Below, in pieces: positions 54,083 to 62,726 of a DNA stretch of 64,000 nt (position 1 is its first letter; the number at the start of each line of letters is the position of its first letter). Under the pieces are notes generated by a model that made no database searches, had not been told where the DNA came from, and worked only from the letters and a program-made list of their open reading frames with translations. A program made the position numbers and the translations under genes. Source of the DNA: SHVO01 sp050246995 (GTDB lineage: Bacteria; Pseudomonadota; Alphaproteobacteria; Rhodospirillales; Rhodospirillaceae); NCBI GenBank assembly GCA_050246995.1, contig JBFWVA010000013.1:30023-94022 (forward strand). The letters are read 5' to 3'.

Positions 54083-54700
54083 TTACTTCTTTGCCTTTTT
54101 CGCCGGCTTCGCCGACTTTTCAGCCTTACCGGAAGCAGCCGCCTTCTTGGCGCGGGCGGACTTGTCGCCCTTCTTCGCCTTCGGGTTCGCATCGGCGCGC
54201 TTCGGAAGCTTGCGCACCTTCTTGTCTTCCGAAACCTTCTCGGCGCGGGTCATGGTGACCGAACCGCCAGCCTTCTCGATGGCCGCACGCGCGGACTCAG
54301 ACGCGTACACCGCTTCGATGCTCAGCTTCGACTTCACTTCGCCGTCGCCCAGGAGGCGCATACCGTCGTGCGCGCGGCGAACGACGCCGGCCTTCACGAG
54401 CGTATCAATGGTGATGGTGCCCTTCGCGTCGACGCGGCCGGCGTCAACGGCGGCCTGAATGCGGCCGATGTTGACCGGCACGTACTTCGACGTGTCGTAC
54501 GAGGTGAAGCCGCGCTTCGGGATACGGCGGAACAGAGGCATCTGACCACCTTCGAAGCCTTTGATGGCCACGCCGGTACGCGCCTTCTGACCCTTCACAC
54601 CGCGGCCCGAGGTCTTACCAAGGCCGGAGCCGATACCGCGGCCGAGGACCTTACGAGCGTGGGTCGAACCCGGGCGGTTACGCAGTTCATTAAGTTTCAT
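54083..54700 (-). CDS. rplO: 50S ribosomal protein L15 with Lys/Ala-rich C-terminal extension
   Basis: A 205-residue protein. The N-terminal 'MKLNELRNRPGSTHARKVLG' and RGIGSGLGKTSGRGVKGQKA are canonical. The normal fold ends near residue 155; the remaining ~50 residues are Lys/Ala-rich ('KKGDKSARAKKAAASGKAEK'), with no counterpart in E. coli L15 (144 aa). The tail is likely disordered and rRNA-facing. Confidence 0.96.
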   Translation of the reverse strand: MKLNELRNRPGSTHARKVLGRGIGSGLGKTSGRGVKGQKARTGVAIKGFEGGQMPLFRRIPKRGFTSYDTSKYVPVNIGRIQAAVDAGRVDAKGTITIDTLVKAGVVRRAHDGMRLLGDGEVKSKLSIEAVYASESARAAIEKAGGSVTMTRAEKVSEDKKVRKLPKRADANPKAKKGDKSARAKKAAASGKAEKSAKPAKKAKK

Positions 54701-54739
54701 AGTTCTAATCCTTTAGGTACGAGGGAGATAGGAGGCCAA

Positions 54740-54931
54740 TCAGCCTTCGTCCACCCGAACCAGGTGTTTTACTTTATTGATCATGCCGCGGACCGCCGGG
54801 GTATCTTCCAGGGTCGACGAACGGCGGATCTTGTTGAGGCGCAGCCCGATCAGAGTCTGGCGCTGGTCGGCGTAACGGCCGGCGGCGCTGTGGATCTGCG
54901 TGATCGTGACGGTCTTCTTCTTCTCGGCCAT
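54740..54931 (-). CDS. rpmD: 50S ribosomal protein L30
   Basis: A 63-residue protein ('VTITQIHSAAGRYADQRQTL', 'GLRLNKIRRSSTLEDTPAVR') of the usual size. It lies 2 bp after rpsE and 39 bp before rplO. Confidence 0.95.
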   Translation of the reverse strand: MAEKKKTVTITQIHSAAGRYADQRQTLIGLRLNKIRRSSTLEDTPAVRGMINKVKHLVRVDEG

Positions 54932-54933
54932 GA

Positions 54934-55608
54934 TTAGGCTTCCTTCGCCACTTCTTTACCGGCTTCTTCACGGCGGCCGATGATGTCCGCGACTTTCTTA
55001 CCGCGCTTGGCGGCAACGTTGCGCGGGCTGGTCATGGACTGCAGCGCGGTGAAGGTCGCCTTCACCATGTTGTGCGGGTTGTTGGAACCGACGCTCTTCG
55101 CGACGATGTCCTGGATGCCCATGGTTTCGAACACGGCGCGCATCGGACCGCCCGCGATGATGCCGGTACCGGCCGGAGCGGCGCGTAGGATGACCTTACC
55201 GGCGCCGAAACGGCCGTACAGATCGTGATGCAGCGTGCGGCCTTCGCGCAGCGGCACCTTGATCATGTGACGCTTCGCGGCGTCAGTCGCCTTACGGATG
55301 GCTTCCGGCACTTCGCGGGCCTTGCCCGAACCGTAACCGACCTTGCCTTTGGCGTCGCCGACGACAACGAGAGCGGCGAAAGCAAAACGGCGGCCACCCT
55401 TCACGACTTTGGCGACGCGGTTGATGTGCACAAGCTTGTCGACGAATTCATCGTCGCGCTCGCCGCGTTCGCCGCGGTTGCCGCCTTCACGACCGCCTTC
55501 GCGATCACGACGTCCGCCGCGCTCGCCACGTTCGCCGCGCTCACCGCGATCGCCGCCCCTGCCCTGACGTTCGCCGCGTTCAGAACCGCCTGATGGTGTC
55601 CGTGCCAT
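54934..55608 (-). CDS. rpsE: 30S ribosomal protein S5 with Arg/Gly/Glu-rich N-terminal extension
   Basis: A 224-residue protein; E. coli S5 has 167. The conserved part starts near residue 50 ('FVDKLVHINRVAKVVKGGRR') and includes 'AAPAGTGIIAGGPMRAVFE' and 'VKATFTALQSMTSPRNVAAK'. The first ~48 residues are a repeat-like stretch of RGE/RGG units ('RGGDRGERGERGERGGRRD'). Similar but usually shorter tails occur in other Alphaproteobacteria. S5 shapes decoding fidelity; the tail's role is unknown. Confidence 0.96.
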   Translation of the reverse strand: MARTPSGGSERGERQGRGGDRGERGERGERGGRRDREGGREGGNRGERGERDDEFVDKLVHINRVAKVVKGGRRFAFAALVVVGDAKGKVGYGSGKAREVPEAIRKATDAAKRHMIKVPLREGRTLHHDLYGRFGAGKVILRAAPAGTGIIAGGPMRAVFETMGIQDIVAKSVGSNNPHNMVKATFTALQSMTSPRNVAAKRGKKVADIIGRREEAGKEVAKEA

Positions 55609-55634
55609 ATCTTACTTCCCTTACTTGACCGGTC

Positions 55635-55997
55635 TTAGAACGACAGACCGGCTTCACGCGCCGCGTCGGCCAAAGCCTTCACGCGACCGTGGAACAAATA
55701 GCTACCGCGATCGAAGATCACTTCCTTCACGCCGGCCTTGATGGCGCGTTCGCCAAGCAACTTGCCGACCTGGGCCGCGGCGTCCTTCGACGCGCCGACC
55801 TTCAGCTTGCCCTTGAGATCCGTGTCGATGCTCGACGCGGCGGCCAGCGTACGGCTGTCTTCGTCGCTGATGATCTGGGCATAGATGTGCCGACCCGAAC
55901 GATGCACGGAAAGGCGCGGACGGCCGTGGGCCGAGGCCTTGATCGCAAAGCGCGTACGCTGCTTGCGACGCTGGGTCTGAATTTTGGTGCTGCTCAT
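55635..55997 (-). CDS. rplR: 50S ribosomal protein L18
   Basis: A 120-residue 5S rRNA-binding protein ('RRKQRTRFAIKASAHGRPRL', 'VHRSGRHIYAQIISDEDSRT', 'VIFDRGSYLFHGRVKALADA'). Standard length; between rplF and rpsE. Confidence 0.96.
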   Translation of the reverse strand: MSSTKIQTQRRKQRTRFAIKASAHGRPRLSVHRSGRHIYAQIISDEDSRTLAAASSIDTDLKGKLKVGASKDAAAQVGKLLGERAIKAGVKEVIFDRGSYLFHGRVKALADAAREAGLSF

Positions 55998-56020
55998 GAC
56001 TAAATCCTTTGTCCCGCGCC

Positions 56021-56554
56021 TTACTTCTTCTTGCCTTCTTTGCGAAGGATGAATTCGTCGGAGTACTTGATGCCCTTGCCTTTGTAGGGCTCCGGCTGCT
56101 TGTACGCGCGAATTTCCGCGGCCACCTGGCCGACTTTCTGACGATCGGCGCCAGAGACTTCGATCTGCACCGCGCTCGGCGTCTTCACTTCGATGCCGGC
56201 CGGAACTTCGTAGACGACGTCATGCGAGAAGCCGAGATTGAGCGTCAGCTTCTTGCCCTGAGCTGCGGCCTTAAAACCGACGCCGTTGATGTCGAGGGTC
56301 TTCTTGTAGCCCTGGCTGACACCCTTCACCATGTTGTTGATGGTGGCGCGCGTGGTGCCCCACTGCGAACGGGCGCGCTTGGTTTCGCTCTTGGCCTTCA
56401 CCCAGACCTTGCCGTCGGTGACGCTGGTTTCAACGTCGTCGCTGGTGTCGAGCTTCAGCTCGCCGAGCTTGCCCTTCACCGTTACGACCTTGCCGGCCAT
56501 GGTGACGGTGACGCCGCTGGGAATGGCGACCGGATATTTGCCTACACGTGACAT
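56021..56554 (-). CDS. rplF: 50S ribosomal protein L6
   Basis: A 177-residue protein near the factor-binding site. It begins MSRVGKYPVAIPSGVTVTMA and ends with the typical 'EPYKGKGIKYSDEFILRKEG'. Standard length. Confidence 0.97.
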   Translation of the reverse strand: MSRVGKYPVAIPSGVTVTMAGKVVTVKGKLGELKLDTSDDVETSVTDGKVWVKAKSETKRARSQWGTTRATINNMVKGVSQGYKKTLDINGVGFKAAAQGKKLTLNLGFSHDVVYEVPAGIEVKTPSAVQIEVSGADRQKVGQVAAEIRAYKQPEPYKGKGIKYSDEFILRKEGKKK

Positions 56555-56580
56555 CGTACGCTTCCTTCAATCCGTGTTCG

Positions 56581-56979
56581 TTAGAACACTTGGCAGAGCA
56601 CTTCGCCACCGACGTTGGCTTGGCGTGCTTCCGAGTCCGACATGACGCCGCGCGGCGTCGAGAGAATGGAAATGCCGAGGCCGTTATAGACCTTCTGCAA
56701 GTCCTTGATTTTCGCGTACACCCGGCGGCCGGGCTTCGAAACGCGCTCGATCTTATTAATGACCGGCTCGCCTTCGTTGTACTTGAGCTCGATCTTCAGC
56801 TCGTCGATGCCTTCGCGCACGTTCTGGCGCGCGAAACCGCGGATGTAACCTTCGCGTTCCAGGACGCTCAGCAGGCTTTCGCGCAGCTTCGAGGCCGGAG
56901 CGGTGATCGAGGACTTGTTCGCCCGCTGACCGTTGCGGATACGGGTGAGCAAATCACCAACAGGATCAGTCATTGACAC
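56581..56979 (-). CDS. rpsH: 30S ribosomal protein S8
   Basis: A 132-residue assembly protein binding the central 16S domain and, in E. coli, its own operon mRNA. 'MSMTDPVGDLLTRIRNGQRA', 'VYNGLGISILSTPRGVMSDS' and the end 'VGGEVLCQVF' are conserved. Start could be either of two Met codons (MSMTDP). Confidence 0.97.
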   Translation of the reverse strand: MSMTDPVGDLLTRIRNGQRANKSSITAPASKLRESLLSVLEREGYIRGFARQNVREGIDELKIELKYNEGEPVINKIERVSKPGRRVYAKIKDLQKVYNGLGISILSTPRGVMSDSEARQANVGGEVLCQVF

Positions 56980-56991
56980 GTGAGGTGCTCC

Positions 56992-57297
56992 TTACCAGCT
57001 CGACTTGACCATGCCGGGGATCTGACCCCGGGAGGCCAGTTCACGCAGCTTGTTGCGGGCCATCTTGAATTTACGGTAGGTCGCGCGCGGGCGGCCCGTC
57101 AGGTCGCAACGATTGCGGATGCGGACCTTCGACGAATTGCGCGGAACCTGGGCCAGCTTGAGAACGGCCGCGAAACGATCTTCGTCGGACGTCTTCTGGT
57201 CCATGATGATCGCCTTCAGCTTCTTACGCTTGTTGCCCAGCGACTTCGCCATGCGGCGGCGCTTCAGGTCGCGTTCGACAGTGCTCGTCTTCGCCAT
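56992..57297 (-). CDS. rpsN: 30S ribosomal protein S14 (zinc-independent type)
   Basis: A 101-residue protein of the long, Cys-poor type: 'VERDLKRRRMAKSLGNKRKK' at the N-terminus and 'RNRCDLTGRPRATYRKFKMA' with only one Cys, so it does not bind zinc. Followed by rpsH after 12 bp. Confidence 0.96.
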   Translation of the reverse strand: MAKTSTVERDLKRRRMAKSLGNKRKKLKAIIMDQKTSDEDRFAAVLKLAQVPRNSSKVRIRNRCDLTGRPRATYRKFKMARNKLRELASRGQIPGMVKSSW

Positions 57298-57311
57298 GAG
57301 ACGTGTTTCCC

Positions 57312-57860
57312 TTACTTCTGGAACGGCATTTCGAAACCTTCGAGCAGCGCAAGCGCTTCCTCGTCGGTCTTAGCCGTCGTGCAGATGGTGATGTTCATGC
57401 CGCGGACCTTGTCGATCTTGTCGTAATCGATTTCCGGGAACACGATCTGTTCCTTGAGGCCCATGTTGTAGTTGCCGGCGCCGTCAAAGCTCTTCGCGTT
57501 CAGGCCGCGGAAGTCACGCACGCGCGGCAGCGCGACGTTCACCAGACGGTCCAGGAACTCGTACATGCGCGAGGCGCGCAGGGTCACGCTGCAGCCGACC
57601 ATCTGGCCTTCACGCAGCTTGAAGTTCGCAATCGCCTTCGACGACTTGGTGATGTTCGGCTTCTGACCGGCAATCGCGGCCATGTTGTCGACGGCACCTT
57701 CGATCTTCTTCTTGTCCTGCGAAGCTTCGCCGACCCCCATGTTGAGGACGATCTTGGTCAGCTTCGGAACCGCCATCGGGTTCTGATAGCCGAACTTCTC
57801 GACCAGCTTCTTGCGGACGTTCTCGTCGTAGTGTTTACGCAAACGCGTTTGAGTAGCCAT
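57312..57860 (-). CDS. rplE: 50S ribosomal protein L5
   Basis: A 182-residue 5S rRNA-binding protein forming bridge B1b. 'PKLTKIVLNMGVGEASQDKK', 'AGQKPNITKSSKAIANFKLR' and 'YNMGLKEQIVFPEIDYDKID' are standard. Confidence 0.97.
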   Translation of the reverse strand: MATQTRLRKHYDENVRKKLVEKFGYQNPMAVPKLTKIVLNMGVGEASQDKKKIEGAVDNMAAIAGQKPNITKSSKAIANFKLREGQMVGCSVTLRASRMYEFLDRLVNVALPRVRDFRGLNAKSFDGAGNYNMGLKEQIVFPEIDYDKIDKVRGMNITICTTAKTDEEALALLEGFEMPFQK

Positions 57861-57874
57861 AACTTTCGTCCTTC

Positions 57875-58192
57875 CTAATCGATGACTTCGCCGGACCGCC
57901 GAGCAACGCGGACCTTCTTGCCGTCATCGAGCGTCTTGAAGCCGACACGGGTGGACTTGCCGCCCTTGGGGTCGACGTGCGCCACGTTGGAGACGTGGAT
58001 CGAGGCTTCTTTTTCAATGATACCGCCGCGGTCCTGCGCCGTCTGACGCTGGTGACGCTTCGCGATGTTCACACCCTGAACGATCACGCGGTTGTCGGTC
58101 GGCAGCGTCTTGAGCACGGTGCCGGTCTTGCCTTTGTCACGGCCGGTGAGAACGACGACGTTGTCGCCCTTCTTGATCTTCAACTTGGCCAT
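57875..58192 (-). CDS. rplX: 50S ribosomal protein L24
   Basis: A 105-residue assembly initiator with a KOW motif ('KIKKGDNVVVLTGRDKGKTG'). Its ATG overlaps the rplN stop by one base (TAATG). Standard length. Confidence 0.96.
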   Translation of the reverse strand: MAKLKIKKGDNVVVLTGRDKGKTGTVLKTLPTDNRVIVQGVNIAKRHQRQTAQDRGGIIEKEASIHVSNVAHVDPKGGKSTRVGFKTLDDGKKVRVARRSGEVID

Positions 58193-58560
58193 TAGAGGAC
58201 CTCCGGCGCCAGAGAAACGATCTTCATGAACTTCTTACCGCGCAGTTCACGAGTGACCGGTCCAAAGATACGCGTGCCGATCGGTTCGCCCTGCTTGTTG
58301 ATGAGCACGGCGGCATTGTGATCGAAGCGGATAGAGGTGCCGTCGGCGCGACGAAGTTCCTTCGCGGTACGCACGATGACGGCGCGATGAACGTCGCCCT
58401 TCTTCACGCGGCCGCGCGGAATGGCGTCCTTCACCGAAACGACGATCACGTCGCCGATCGCGGCGAATCTACGCTTGGAGCCGCCGAGCACCTTGATGCA
58501 CATGACGCGCTTGGCGCCAGAGTTGTCGGCAACATCCAAATTGGATTGCATCTGAATCAT
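58192..58560 (-). CDS. rplN: 50S ribosomal protein L14
   Basis: A 122-residue protein. It begins MIQMQSNLDVADNSGAKRVM and ends LRGKKFMKIVSLAPEVL, both highly conserved; it forms bridge B8 and the RsfS binding site. Confidence 0.97.
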   Translation of the reverse strand: MIQMQSNLDVADNSGAKRVMCIKVLGGSKRRFAAIGDVIVVSVKDAIPRGRVKKGDVHRAVIVRTAKELRRADGTSIRFDHNAAVLINKQGEPIGTRIFGPVTRELRGKKFMKIVSLAPEVL

Positions 58561-58592
58561 GGTTTTACGTCCTTATCCCTGGAGGGTTCCGA

Positions 58593-58832
58593 TTACTCGG
58601 CCTTGTCCAGGATCAATTCCCATTTCTTCGTCTTCGAGATCGGCGCGCACTCACGGATACGCACCAAATCGCCGATCTTGCCGACGTTGTTCTCATCGTG
58701 CGCCGCGAACTTTTTGCTGCGGCGGATAAACTTCTTGTAGATCGGGTGCATCATGCGGCGCTCGACGCGCACGATCACGGTCTTGTCCTGCTTGTCGCTG
58801 ACGACCACGCCCTGGAGAATTCGTCTCGGCAT
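58593..58832 (-). CDS. rpsQ: 30S ribosomal protein S17
   Basis: A 79-residue OB-fold protein ('LQGVVVSDKQDKTVIVRVER', 'HPIYKKFIRRSKKFAAHDEN', 'GDLVRIRECAPISKTKKWEL'). Standard. Confidence 0.96.
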   Translation of the reverse strand: MPRRILQGVVVSDKQDKTVIVRVERRMMHPIYKKFIRRSKKFAAHDENNVGKIGDLVRIRECAPISKTKKWELILDKAE

Positions 58833-58853
58833 ATTCTTCTTCCTCTCGCCCGC

Positions 58854-59060
58854 TTACGACGCAGCTTTTTGGCTGCTGCGTTCCCGCAGAATTGTCTTGA
58901 TCCGCGCGATTTCGCGGCGGACACGCCCGAACTGGGCGGTGTTGGTCAACTGACCGGACGCCTTCTGGAAGCGCAGATTGAACTGCTCCTTCTTGAGGTC
59001 CGCGAGCTGGCCTTGCAGCTCTTCCGCGTTCTTACCGCGCAGGTCTTGTGCAGTGCTCAT
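58854..59060 (-). CDS. rpmC: 50S ribosomal protein L29
   Basis: A 68-residue helical-hairpin protein at the exit tunnel ('LQGQLADLKKEQFNLRFQKA', 'GRVRREIARIKTILRERSSQ'). The start ATG 59060 is 4 bp after the rplP stop. The open frame continuing to 59291 is inside rplP and is not coding. Confidence 0.95.
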   Translation of the reverse strand: MSTAQDLRGKNAEELQGQLADLKKEQFNLRFQKASGQLTNTAQFGRVRREIARIKTILRERSSQKAAS

Positions 59061-59064
59061 ATTC

Positions 59065-59478
59065 CTAGGCTCCAATACGCGCGACCATCTTGGTCTTAAT
59101 CGGCAGCTTGGCGGCCGCCAGAGTGAAACCTTCGCGCGCCATCTCGGCCGACACGCCGTCGACTTCGAACATGATGCGACCCGGCTTAATGCGGCACACC
59201 CAATACTCCGGCGTGCCCTTACCCTTACCCTGACGGACTTCGGCGGGCTTCTTCGACACCGGCACATCCGGGAAGATGCGGATCCACACACGGCCCTGGC
59301 GCTTCATGAAGCGCGTGAGGGCGCGGCGGGCCGCTTCGATCTGACGGGCGGTGACGCGGTCGGGCGTCATGGCCTTGAGACCGTACGAGCCGAAATTCAA
59401 GGTCGAGCCGCCCTTGGCGACGCCGTGAATGCGGCCCTTGAAGGCCTTGCGGAATTTTGTGCGTTTCGGTTGCAACAT
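59065..59478 (-). CDS. rplP: 50S ribosomal protein L16
   Basis: A 137-residue protein near the A-site tRNA. It starts MLQPKRTKFRKAFKGRIHGV and contains 'QIEAARRALTRFMKRQGRVW' and 'IRIFPDVPVSKKPAEVRQGK', including the Arg hydroxylation area known from E. coli. Standard length. Confidence 0.97.
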   Translation of the reverse strand: MLQPKRTKFRKAFKGRIHGVAKGGSTLNFGSYGLKAMTPDRVTARQIEAARRALTRFMKRQGRVWIRIFPDVPVSKKPAEVRQGKGKGTPEYWVCRIKPGRIMFEVDGVSAEMAREGFTLAAAKLPIKTKMVARIGA

Positions 59479-59504
59479 GACGACGTATTTCCGTTTCTTG
59501 TGCT

Positions 59505-60218
59505 TTAGCCGCGCGATTCAGGACGGCCGCGTTCCTCACGCGGAGTCTGAACCTCGCCACCGAGGCGCTTGTCCTGCGCCATCGGATCGTGCTCCAGAAT
59601 TTCGCCCTTGAAGATCCACACCTTGACACCGCAGGTGCCGTAGGTGGTCTTCGCGGTGCCGATGCCGTAGTCGACGTCGGCGCGCAGGGTGTGCAGCGGC
59701 ACACGGCCTTCGCGGTACCATTCCACGCGCGCGATTTCAGCGCCGCCGAGGCGGCCCGAGCACGTGATACGGATGCCGCCGGCGCCGAGGCGCATCGCGG
59801 ACTGCACGGCGCGCTTCATGGCGCGGCGAAACGCCACGCGGCGCTCGAGCTGCTGCGCGATGTTTTCGGCGACGAGCTGTGCGTCGATTTCCGGCTTACG
59901 GATTTCGATGATGTTCAGATGAACTTCGCTGCCCGTCATCTTCTGCAGATCCTTACGGATCACTTCGATGTCCGCGCCCTTCTTACCGATCACAACACCC
60001 GGACGGGCGGTGTGGATCGTGATGCGGGCCTTTTTCGCCGGGCGTTCGATGATCACGCGGGCAACGCCGGCCTGAGCCAGACGTTCCTTCAGATATTCGC
60101 GGATCTCGATGTCCTGGTGCAGGAGCGTCGCATACTGACCGCGGTTCGCGTACCAACGCGAGTCCCAGGTACGGTTGATGCCGAGGCGCAGCCCGACTGG
60201 ATTGACTTTCTGACCCAT
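59505..60218 (-). CDS. rpsC: 30S ribosomal protein S3
   Basis: A 237-residue protein with a KH domain ('RPGVVIGKKGADIEVIRKDL') and the C-terminal S3 domain ('AQQLERRVAFRRAMKRAVQS', 'GVKVWIFKGEILEHDPMAQD'). It forms part of the mRNA entry helicase. Overlaps rplV by one base. Confidence 0.97.
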   Translation of the reverse strand: MGQKVNPVGLRLGINRTWDSRWYANRGQYATLLHQDIEIREYLKERLAQAGVARVIIERPAKKARITIHTARPGVVIGKKGADIEVIRKDLQKMTGSEVHLNIIEIRKPEIDAQLVAENIAQQLERRVAFRRAMKRAVQSAMRLGAGGIRITCSGRLGGAEIARVEWYREGRVPLHTLRADVDYGIGTAKTTYGTCGVKVWIFKGEILEHDPMAQDKRLGGEVQTPREERGRPESRG

Positions 60219-60598
60219 TAGGCGGTCTCCCTCTTCTCACGAACGACAATCGTGAGATTGCTGAACGGCTTGGTGATGTGTCCGACGCGGCCGCGCGCAC
60301 GCGGGCTCCAGCGCTTCATGACGATCGACTTACCGACGTAGGCTTGCGCCACGTACAGCTGGTCGACGTCGAGCTGGTGATTGTTCTCGGCGTTCGCGAT
60401 CGCGGACTCGAGCACGGTCTTCACTTCGATCGCGATGCGGCGCTTGTTGAAGGTCAGCTCGGCCAGGGCCGCTTCCGCGCTTTTGCCGCGGATCAGCTGA
60501 GCCATCAGGTTGAGCTTGCGCGGGCTAACGCGGATCGATCGCGAGAAAGCCCGGGCCTCATTTTCGCCGACGCGGCGCGGAGCGTTTTTCTTGCTCAT
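60218..60598 (-). CDS. rplV: 50S ribosomal protein L22
   Basis: A 126-residue protein whose hairpin ('AYVGKSIVMKRWSPRARGRV') lines the exit tunnel, the region where macrolide-resistance changes occur in other species. 'RVSPRKLNLMAQLIRGKSAE' is the conserved N-terminal helix. Confidence 0.97.
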   Translation of the reverse strand: MSKKNAPRRVGENEARAFSRSIRVSPRKLNLMAQLIRGKSAEAALAELTFNKRRIAIEVKTVLESAIANAENNHQLDVDQLYVAQAYVGKSIVMKRWSPRARGRVGHITKPFSNLTIVVREKRETA

Positions 60599-60608
60599 GA
60601 CTTAGTCC

Positions 60609-60899
60609 TTACTTCGCAGCGCCAGGGGCCGCGGCTTTTTTATCGCCGGTGTGGCCATGGAACGTACGGGTCGGCGCGAACTCGCCGAACTTGTGACCGA
60701 TCATGTTTTCGGTGACGAGCACCGGCACATGCTTATGACCGTTGTGCACACCGAACGTCAGACCGACGAACTGCGGCAGGATCGTAGAACGACGGGACCA
60801 AGTCTTGATCACTTCGTTGCGACCGGAGCCACGTACCGTCTCGGCTTTCTTCAAGAGATAGCCGTCGACGAAAGGACCTTTCCAAACTGAACGTGTCAC
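60609..60899 (-). CDS. rpsS: 30S ribosomal protein S19
   Basis: A 96-residue head protein: 'MTRSVWKGPFVDGYLLKKAE', 'TWSRRSTILPQFVGLTFGVH', 'GHKFGEFAPTRTFHGHTGDK'. Standard. Confidence 0.97.
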   Translation of the reverse strand: MTRSVWKGPFVDGYLLKKAETVRGSGRNEVIKTWSRRSTILPQFVGLTFGVHNGHKHVPVLVTENMIGHKFGEFAPTRTFHGHTGDKKAAAPGAAK

Positions 60900-60910
60900 G
60901 TTCGCTCTCC

Positions 60911-61747
60911 TTAAGCTTTCTTCGCCAGGTGGCGGCTGCGCATGATCAAGTTCTGCGTACGCTTGTTATTGCGCGTACGCTTGCCCTTGGTCGGCTTGCC
61001 CCACGGAGTGACCGGATGACGGCCGCCCGAGGTCTTACCTTCACCGCCGCCGAGCGGATGGTCGACCGGGTTCATCGACACACCGCGCTGGTGCGGCTTG
61101 AAACCCAGCCAGCGCATACGGCCGGCCTTACCGAAATTGATGTTCTGATTGTCCGGGTTGGACACGGCGCCGACGGTGGCCATGCATTCCGCACGGACCA
61201 AACGCAGCTCGCCCGACGAGAGGCGAAGCTGGGCGTAGCCAGAGTCCTTACCGATGAGCTGCGCGTAGCAGCCCGCCGAACGGGCCATCTTGCCACCGCC
61301 GCCGAGCTTGAGCTCGACATTGTGCACGATGGTGCCGACCGGCATGTTCTTGAGCGGCATTGCGTTGCCCGGCTTAATGTCCGCGGTTTCGGCGGCGATG
61401 ATCTTGTCGCCGGCCTTCAAACGCTGCGGGGCCAGGATGTAAGCCTGCTCGCCGTCTTCATAGCGGATGAGCGCGATGAAGGCGGTGCGGTACGGGTCGT
61501 ATTCCAGGCGTTCGACGGTCGCGGCGACGTCGCGCTTCTTACGCTTGAAATCCACGAGACGGTAACGGCGCTTATGACCGCCGCCCATGAAGCGGCTGGT
61601 GATGCGGCCGGAGTGGTTACGGCCACCCGTCGAGTGCATGCCTTCCGTCAGTTCCTTGACGGGCTTGCCCTTGTGCAGGTCGGAGCGGTCGACGAGGACA
61701 GTGCCGCGCAGTGACGGCGTGATCGGATTATATGACTTCAACGCCAT
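60911..61747 (-). CDS. rplB: 50S ribosomal protein L2
   Basis: A 278-residue protein close to the peptidyl-transferase centre. 'TGGRNHSGRITSRFMGGGHK', 'RSAGCYAQLIGKDSGYAQLR' and 'GVSMNPVDHPLGGGEGKTSG' (containing the essential His of HPLGGGEG) are conserved. Confidence 0.98.
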   Translation of the reverse strand: MALKSYNPITPSLRGTVLVDRSDLHKGKPVKELTEGMHSTGGRNHSGRITSRFMGGGHKRRYRLVDFKRKKRDVAATVERLEYDPYRTAFIALIRYEDGEQAYILAPQRLKAGDKIIAAETADIKPGNAMPLKNMPVGTIVHNVELKLGGGGKMARSAGCYAQLIGKDSGYAQLRLSSGELRLVRAECMATVGAVSNPDNQNINFGKAGRMRWLGFKPHQRGVSMNPVDHPLGGGEGKTSGGRHPVTPWGKPTKGKRTRNNKRTQNLIMRSRHLAKKA

Positions 61748-61750
61748 GGC

Positions 61751-62101
61751 TTAGAGTCCCGTGGTCACATCGATCGACTGGCCGGCGGCCAGGGTCACGA
61801 TGGCTTTTTTCACATCGCTGCGGCGGCCCGGACGGCCGCGGAAGCGCTTCAGCTTGCCCTTGGTGATCAGCGTGTTCACGGCAGTCACCTGCACCTTGAA
61901 CAGCGTCTCGACCGCGAGCTTGATCTGCGGCTTGGAGGCATCGAGCGGCACGCGGAACACAAACTGATTGTGCTCGGAAGCCATCGTCGCCTTTTCCGTG
62001 ATCATCGGCGCGCTGATGAAGTCGTACAGCGCGGCTTCGCTCACGGCCGGGGCGGCCTTTTTCGCGGCTTTTTTGGCCGGCTTCTTTTCTACAGGGCTCA
62101 T
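61751..62101 (-). CDS. rplW: 50S ribosomal protein L23 with Lys/Ala-rich N-terminal tail
   Basis: A 116-residue exit-tunnel protein that docks trigger factor and SRP. The core starts near 'LYDFISAPMITEKATMASEH' and ends with 'RGRPGRRSDVKKAIVTLAAG'. The first ~22 residues (SPVEKKPAKKAAKKAAPAVS) are an added basic tail. The start overlaps the rplD stop by 4 bp. Confidence 0.96.
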   Translation of the reverse strand: MSPVEKKPAKKAAKKAAPAVSEAALYDFISAPMITEKATMASEHNQFVFRVPLDASKPQIKLAVETLFKVQVTAVNTLITKGKLKRFRGRPGRRSDVKKAIVTLAAGQSIDVTTGL

Positions 62102-62721
62102 TTCAGGCGCTCCTCAAGCTTCTCGAGCGCCGCCTTCGTCAACACCAGAGTGTCACGGCGCAGGATGTCGTACACGTTCGCGCCCTGGCTGGGCAGCACG
62201 TCGATGCCCGGGATGTTGCGGGCGGCGCGGGCGAAGCCCTCGTCCACCTGGGCGCCGTCGATGATCAACACCGACTTCCAACCGAGCTTCTTGAATTGAG
62301 CGTCGAGCTTCTTAGTCTTGGCATCTTTGCCGCCTGCGGCGGATTCGATCACCACGAGCTTGCCGTCCTTAGCTTTGGCCGACAGGGCGCTCTTCAGGCC
62401 GAGGGCGCGGATCTTCTTCGGCAGGCTGAACGCATGGCTGCGCACGACCGGTCCGAAGATCACGCCGCCGCCACGCATTTGGGCGGAACGGAGCGAACCC
62501 TGACGGGCCGAACCGGTACCCTTTTGCTTGTACGGCTTCTTGGTGGTGCCGCTGACTTCGCTGACGACCTTGGTCTTGTGCGTACCGGCCTGACGCTTGG
62601 CGAGCTGCCAGCGCACGACGCGGTGCATGATGTCGCCGCGCACTTCGGCGCCGAAGATGGCGTCCGAAACGTCCACGGAGCCGACGTTTTTCTTATCGAG
62701 GTTGATGATGTCCAGCTTCAT
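62098..62721 (-). CDS. rplD: 50S ribosomal protein L4
   Basis: A 207-residue protein with the tunnel loop 'TKKPYKQKGTGSARQGSLRS' followed by MRGGGVIFGP, and 'GANVYDILRRDTLVLTKAAL' at the end. In E. coli it also autoregulates the S10 operon through a leader hairpin. Confidence 0.97.
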   Translation of the reverse strand: MKLDIINLDKKNVGSVDVSDAIFGAEVRGDIMHRVVRWQLAKRQAGTHKTKVVSEVSGTTKKPYKQKGTGSARQGSLRSAQMRGGGVIFGPVVRSHAFSLPKKIRALGLKSALSAKAKDGKLVVIESAAGGKDAKTKKLDAQFKKLGWKSVLIIDGAQVDEGFARAARNIPGIDVLPSQGANVYDILRRDTLVLTKAALEKLEERLK

Positions 62722-62726
62722 GGCCG

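Noticed and set aside
55440..55608. Repeated CGCCGCGTTCGCC-like units as a CRISPR or tandem-repeat array
   Set aside because: The units are irregular and explained by the Arg/Gly/Glu-rich codons at the start of S5; no spacers of constant length.
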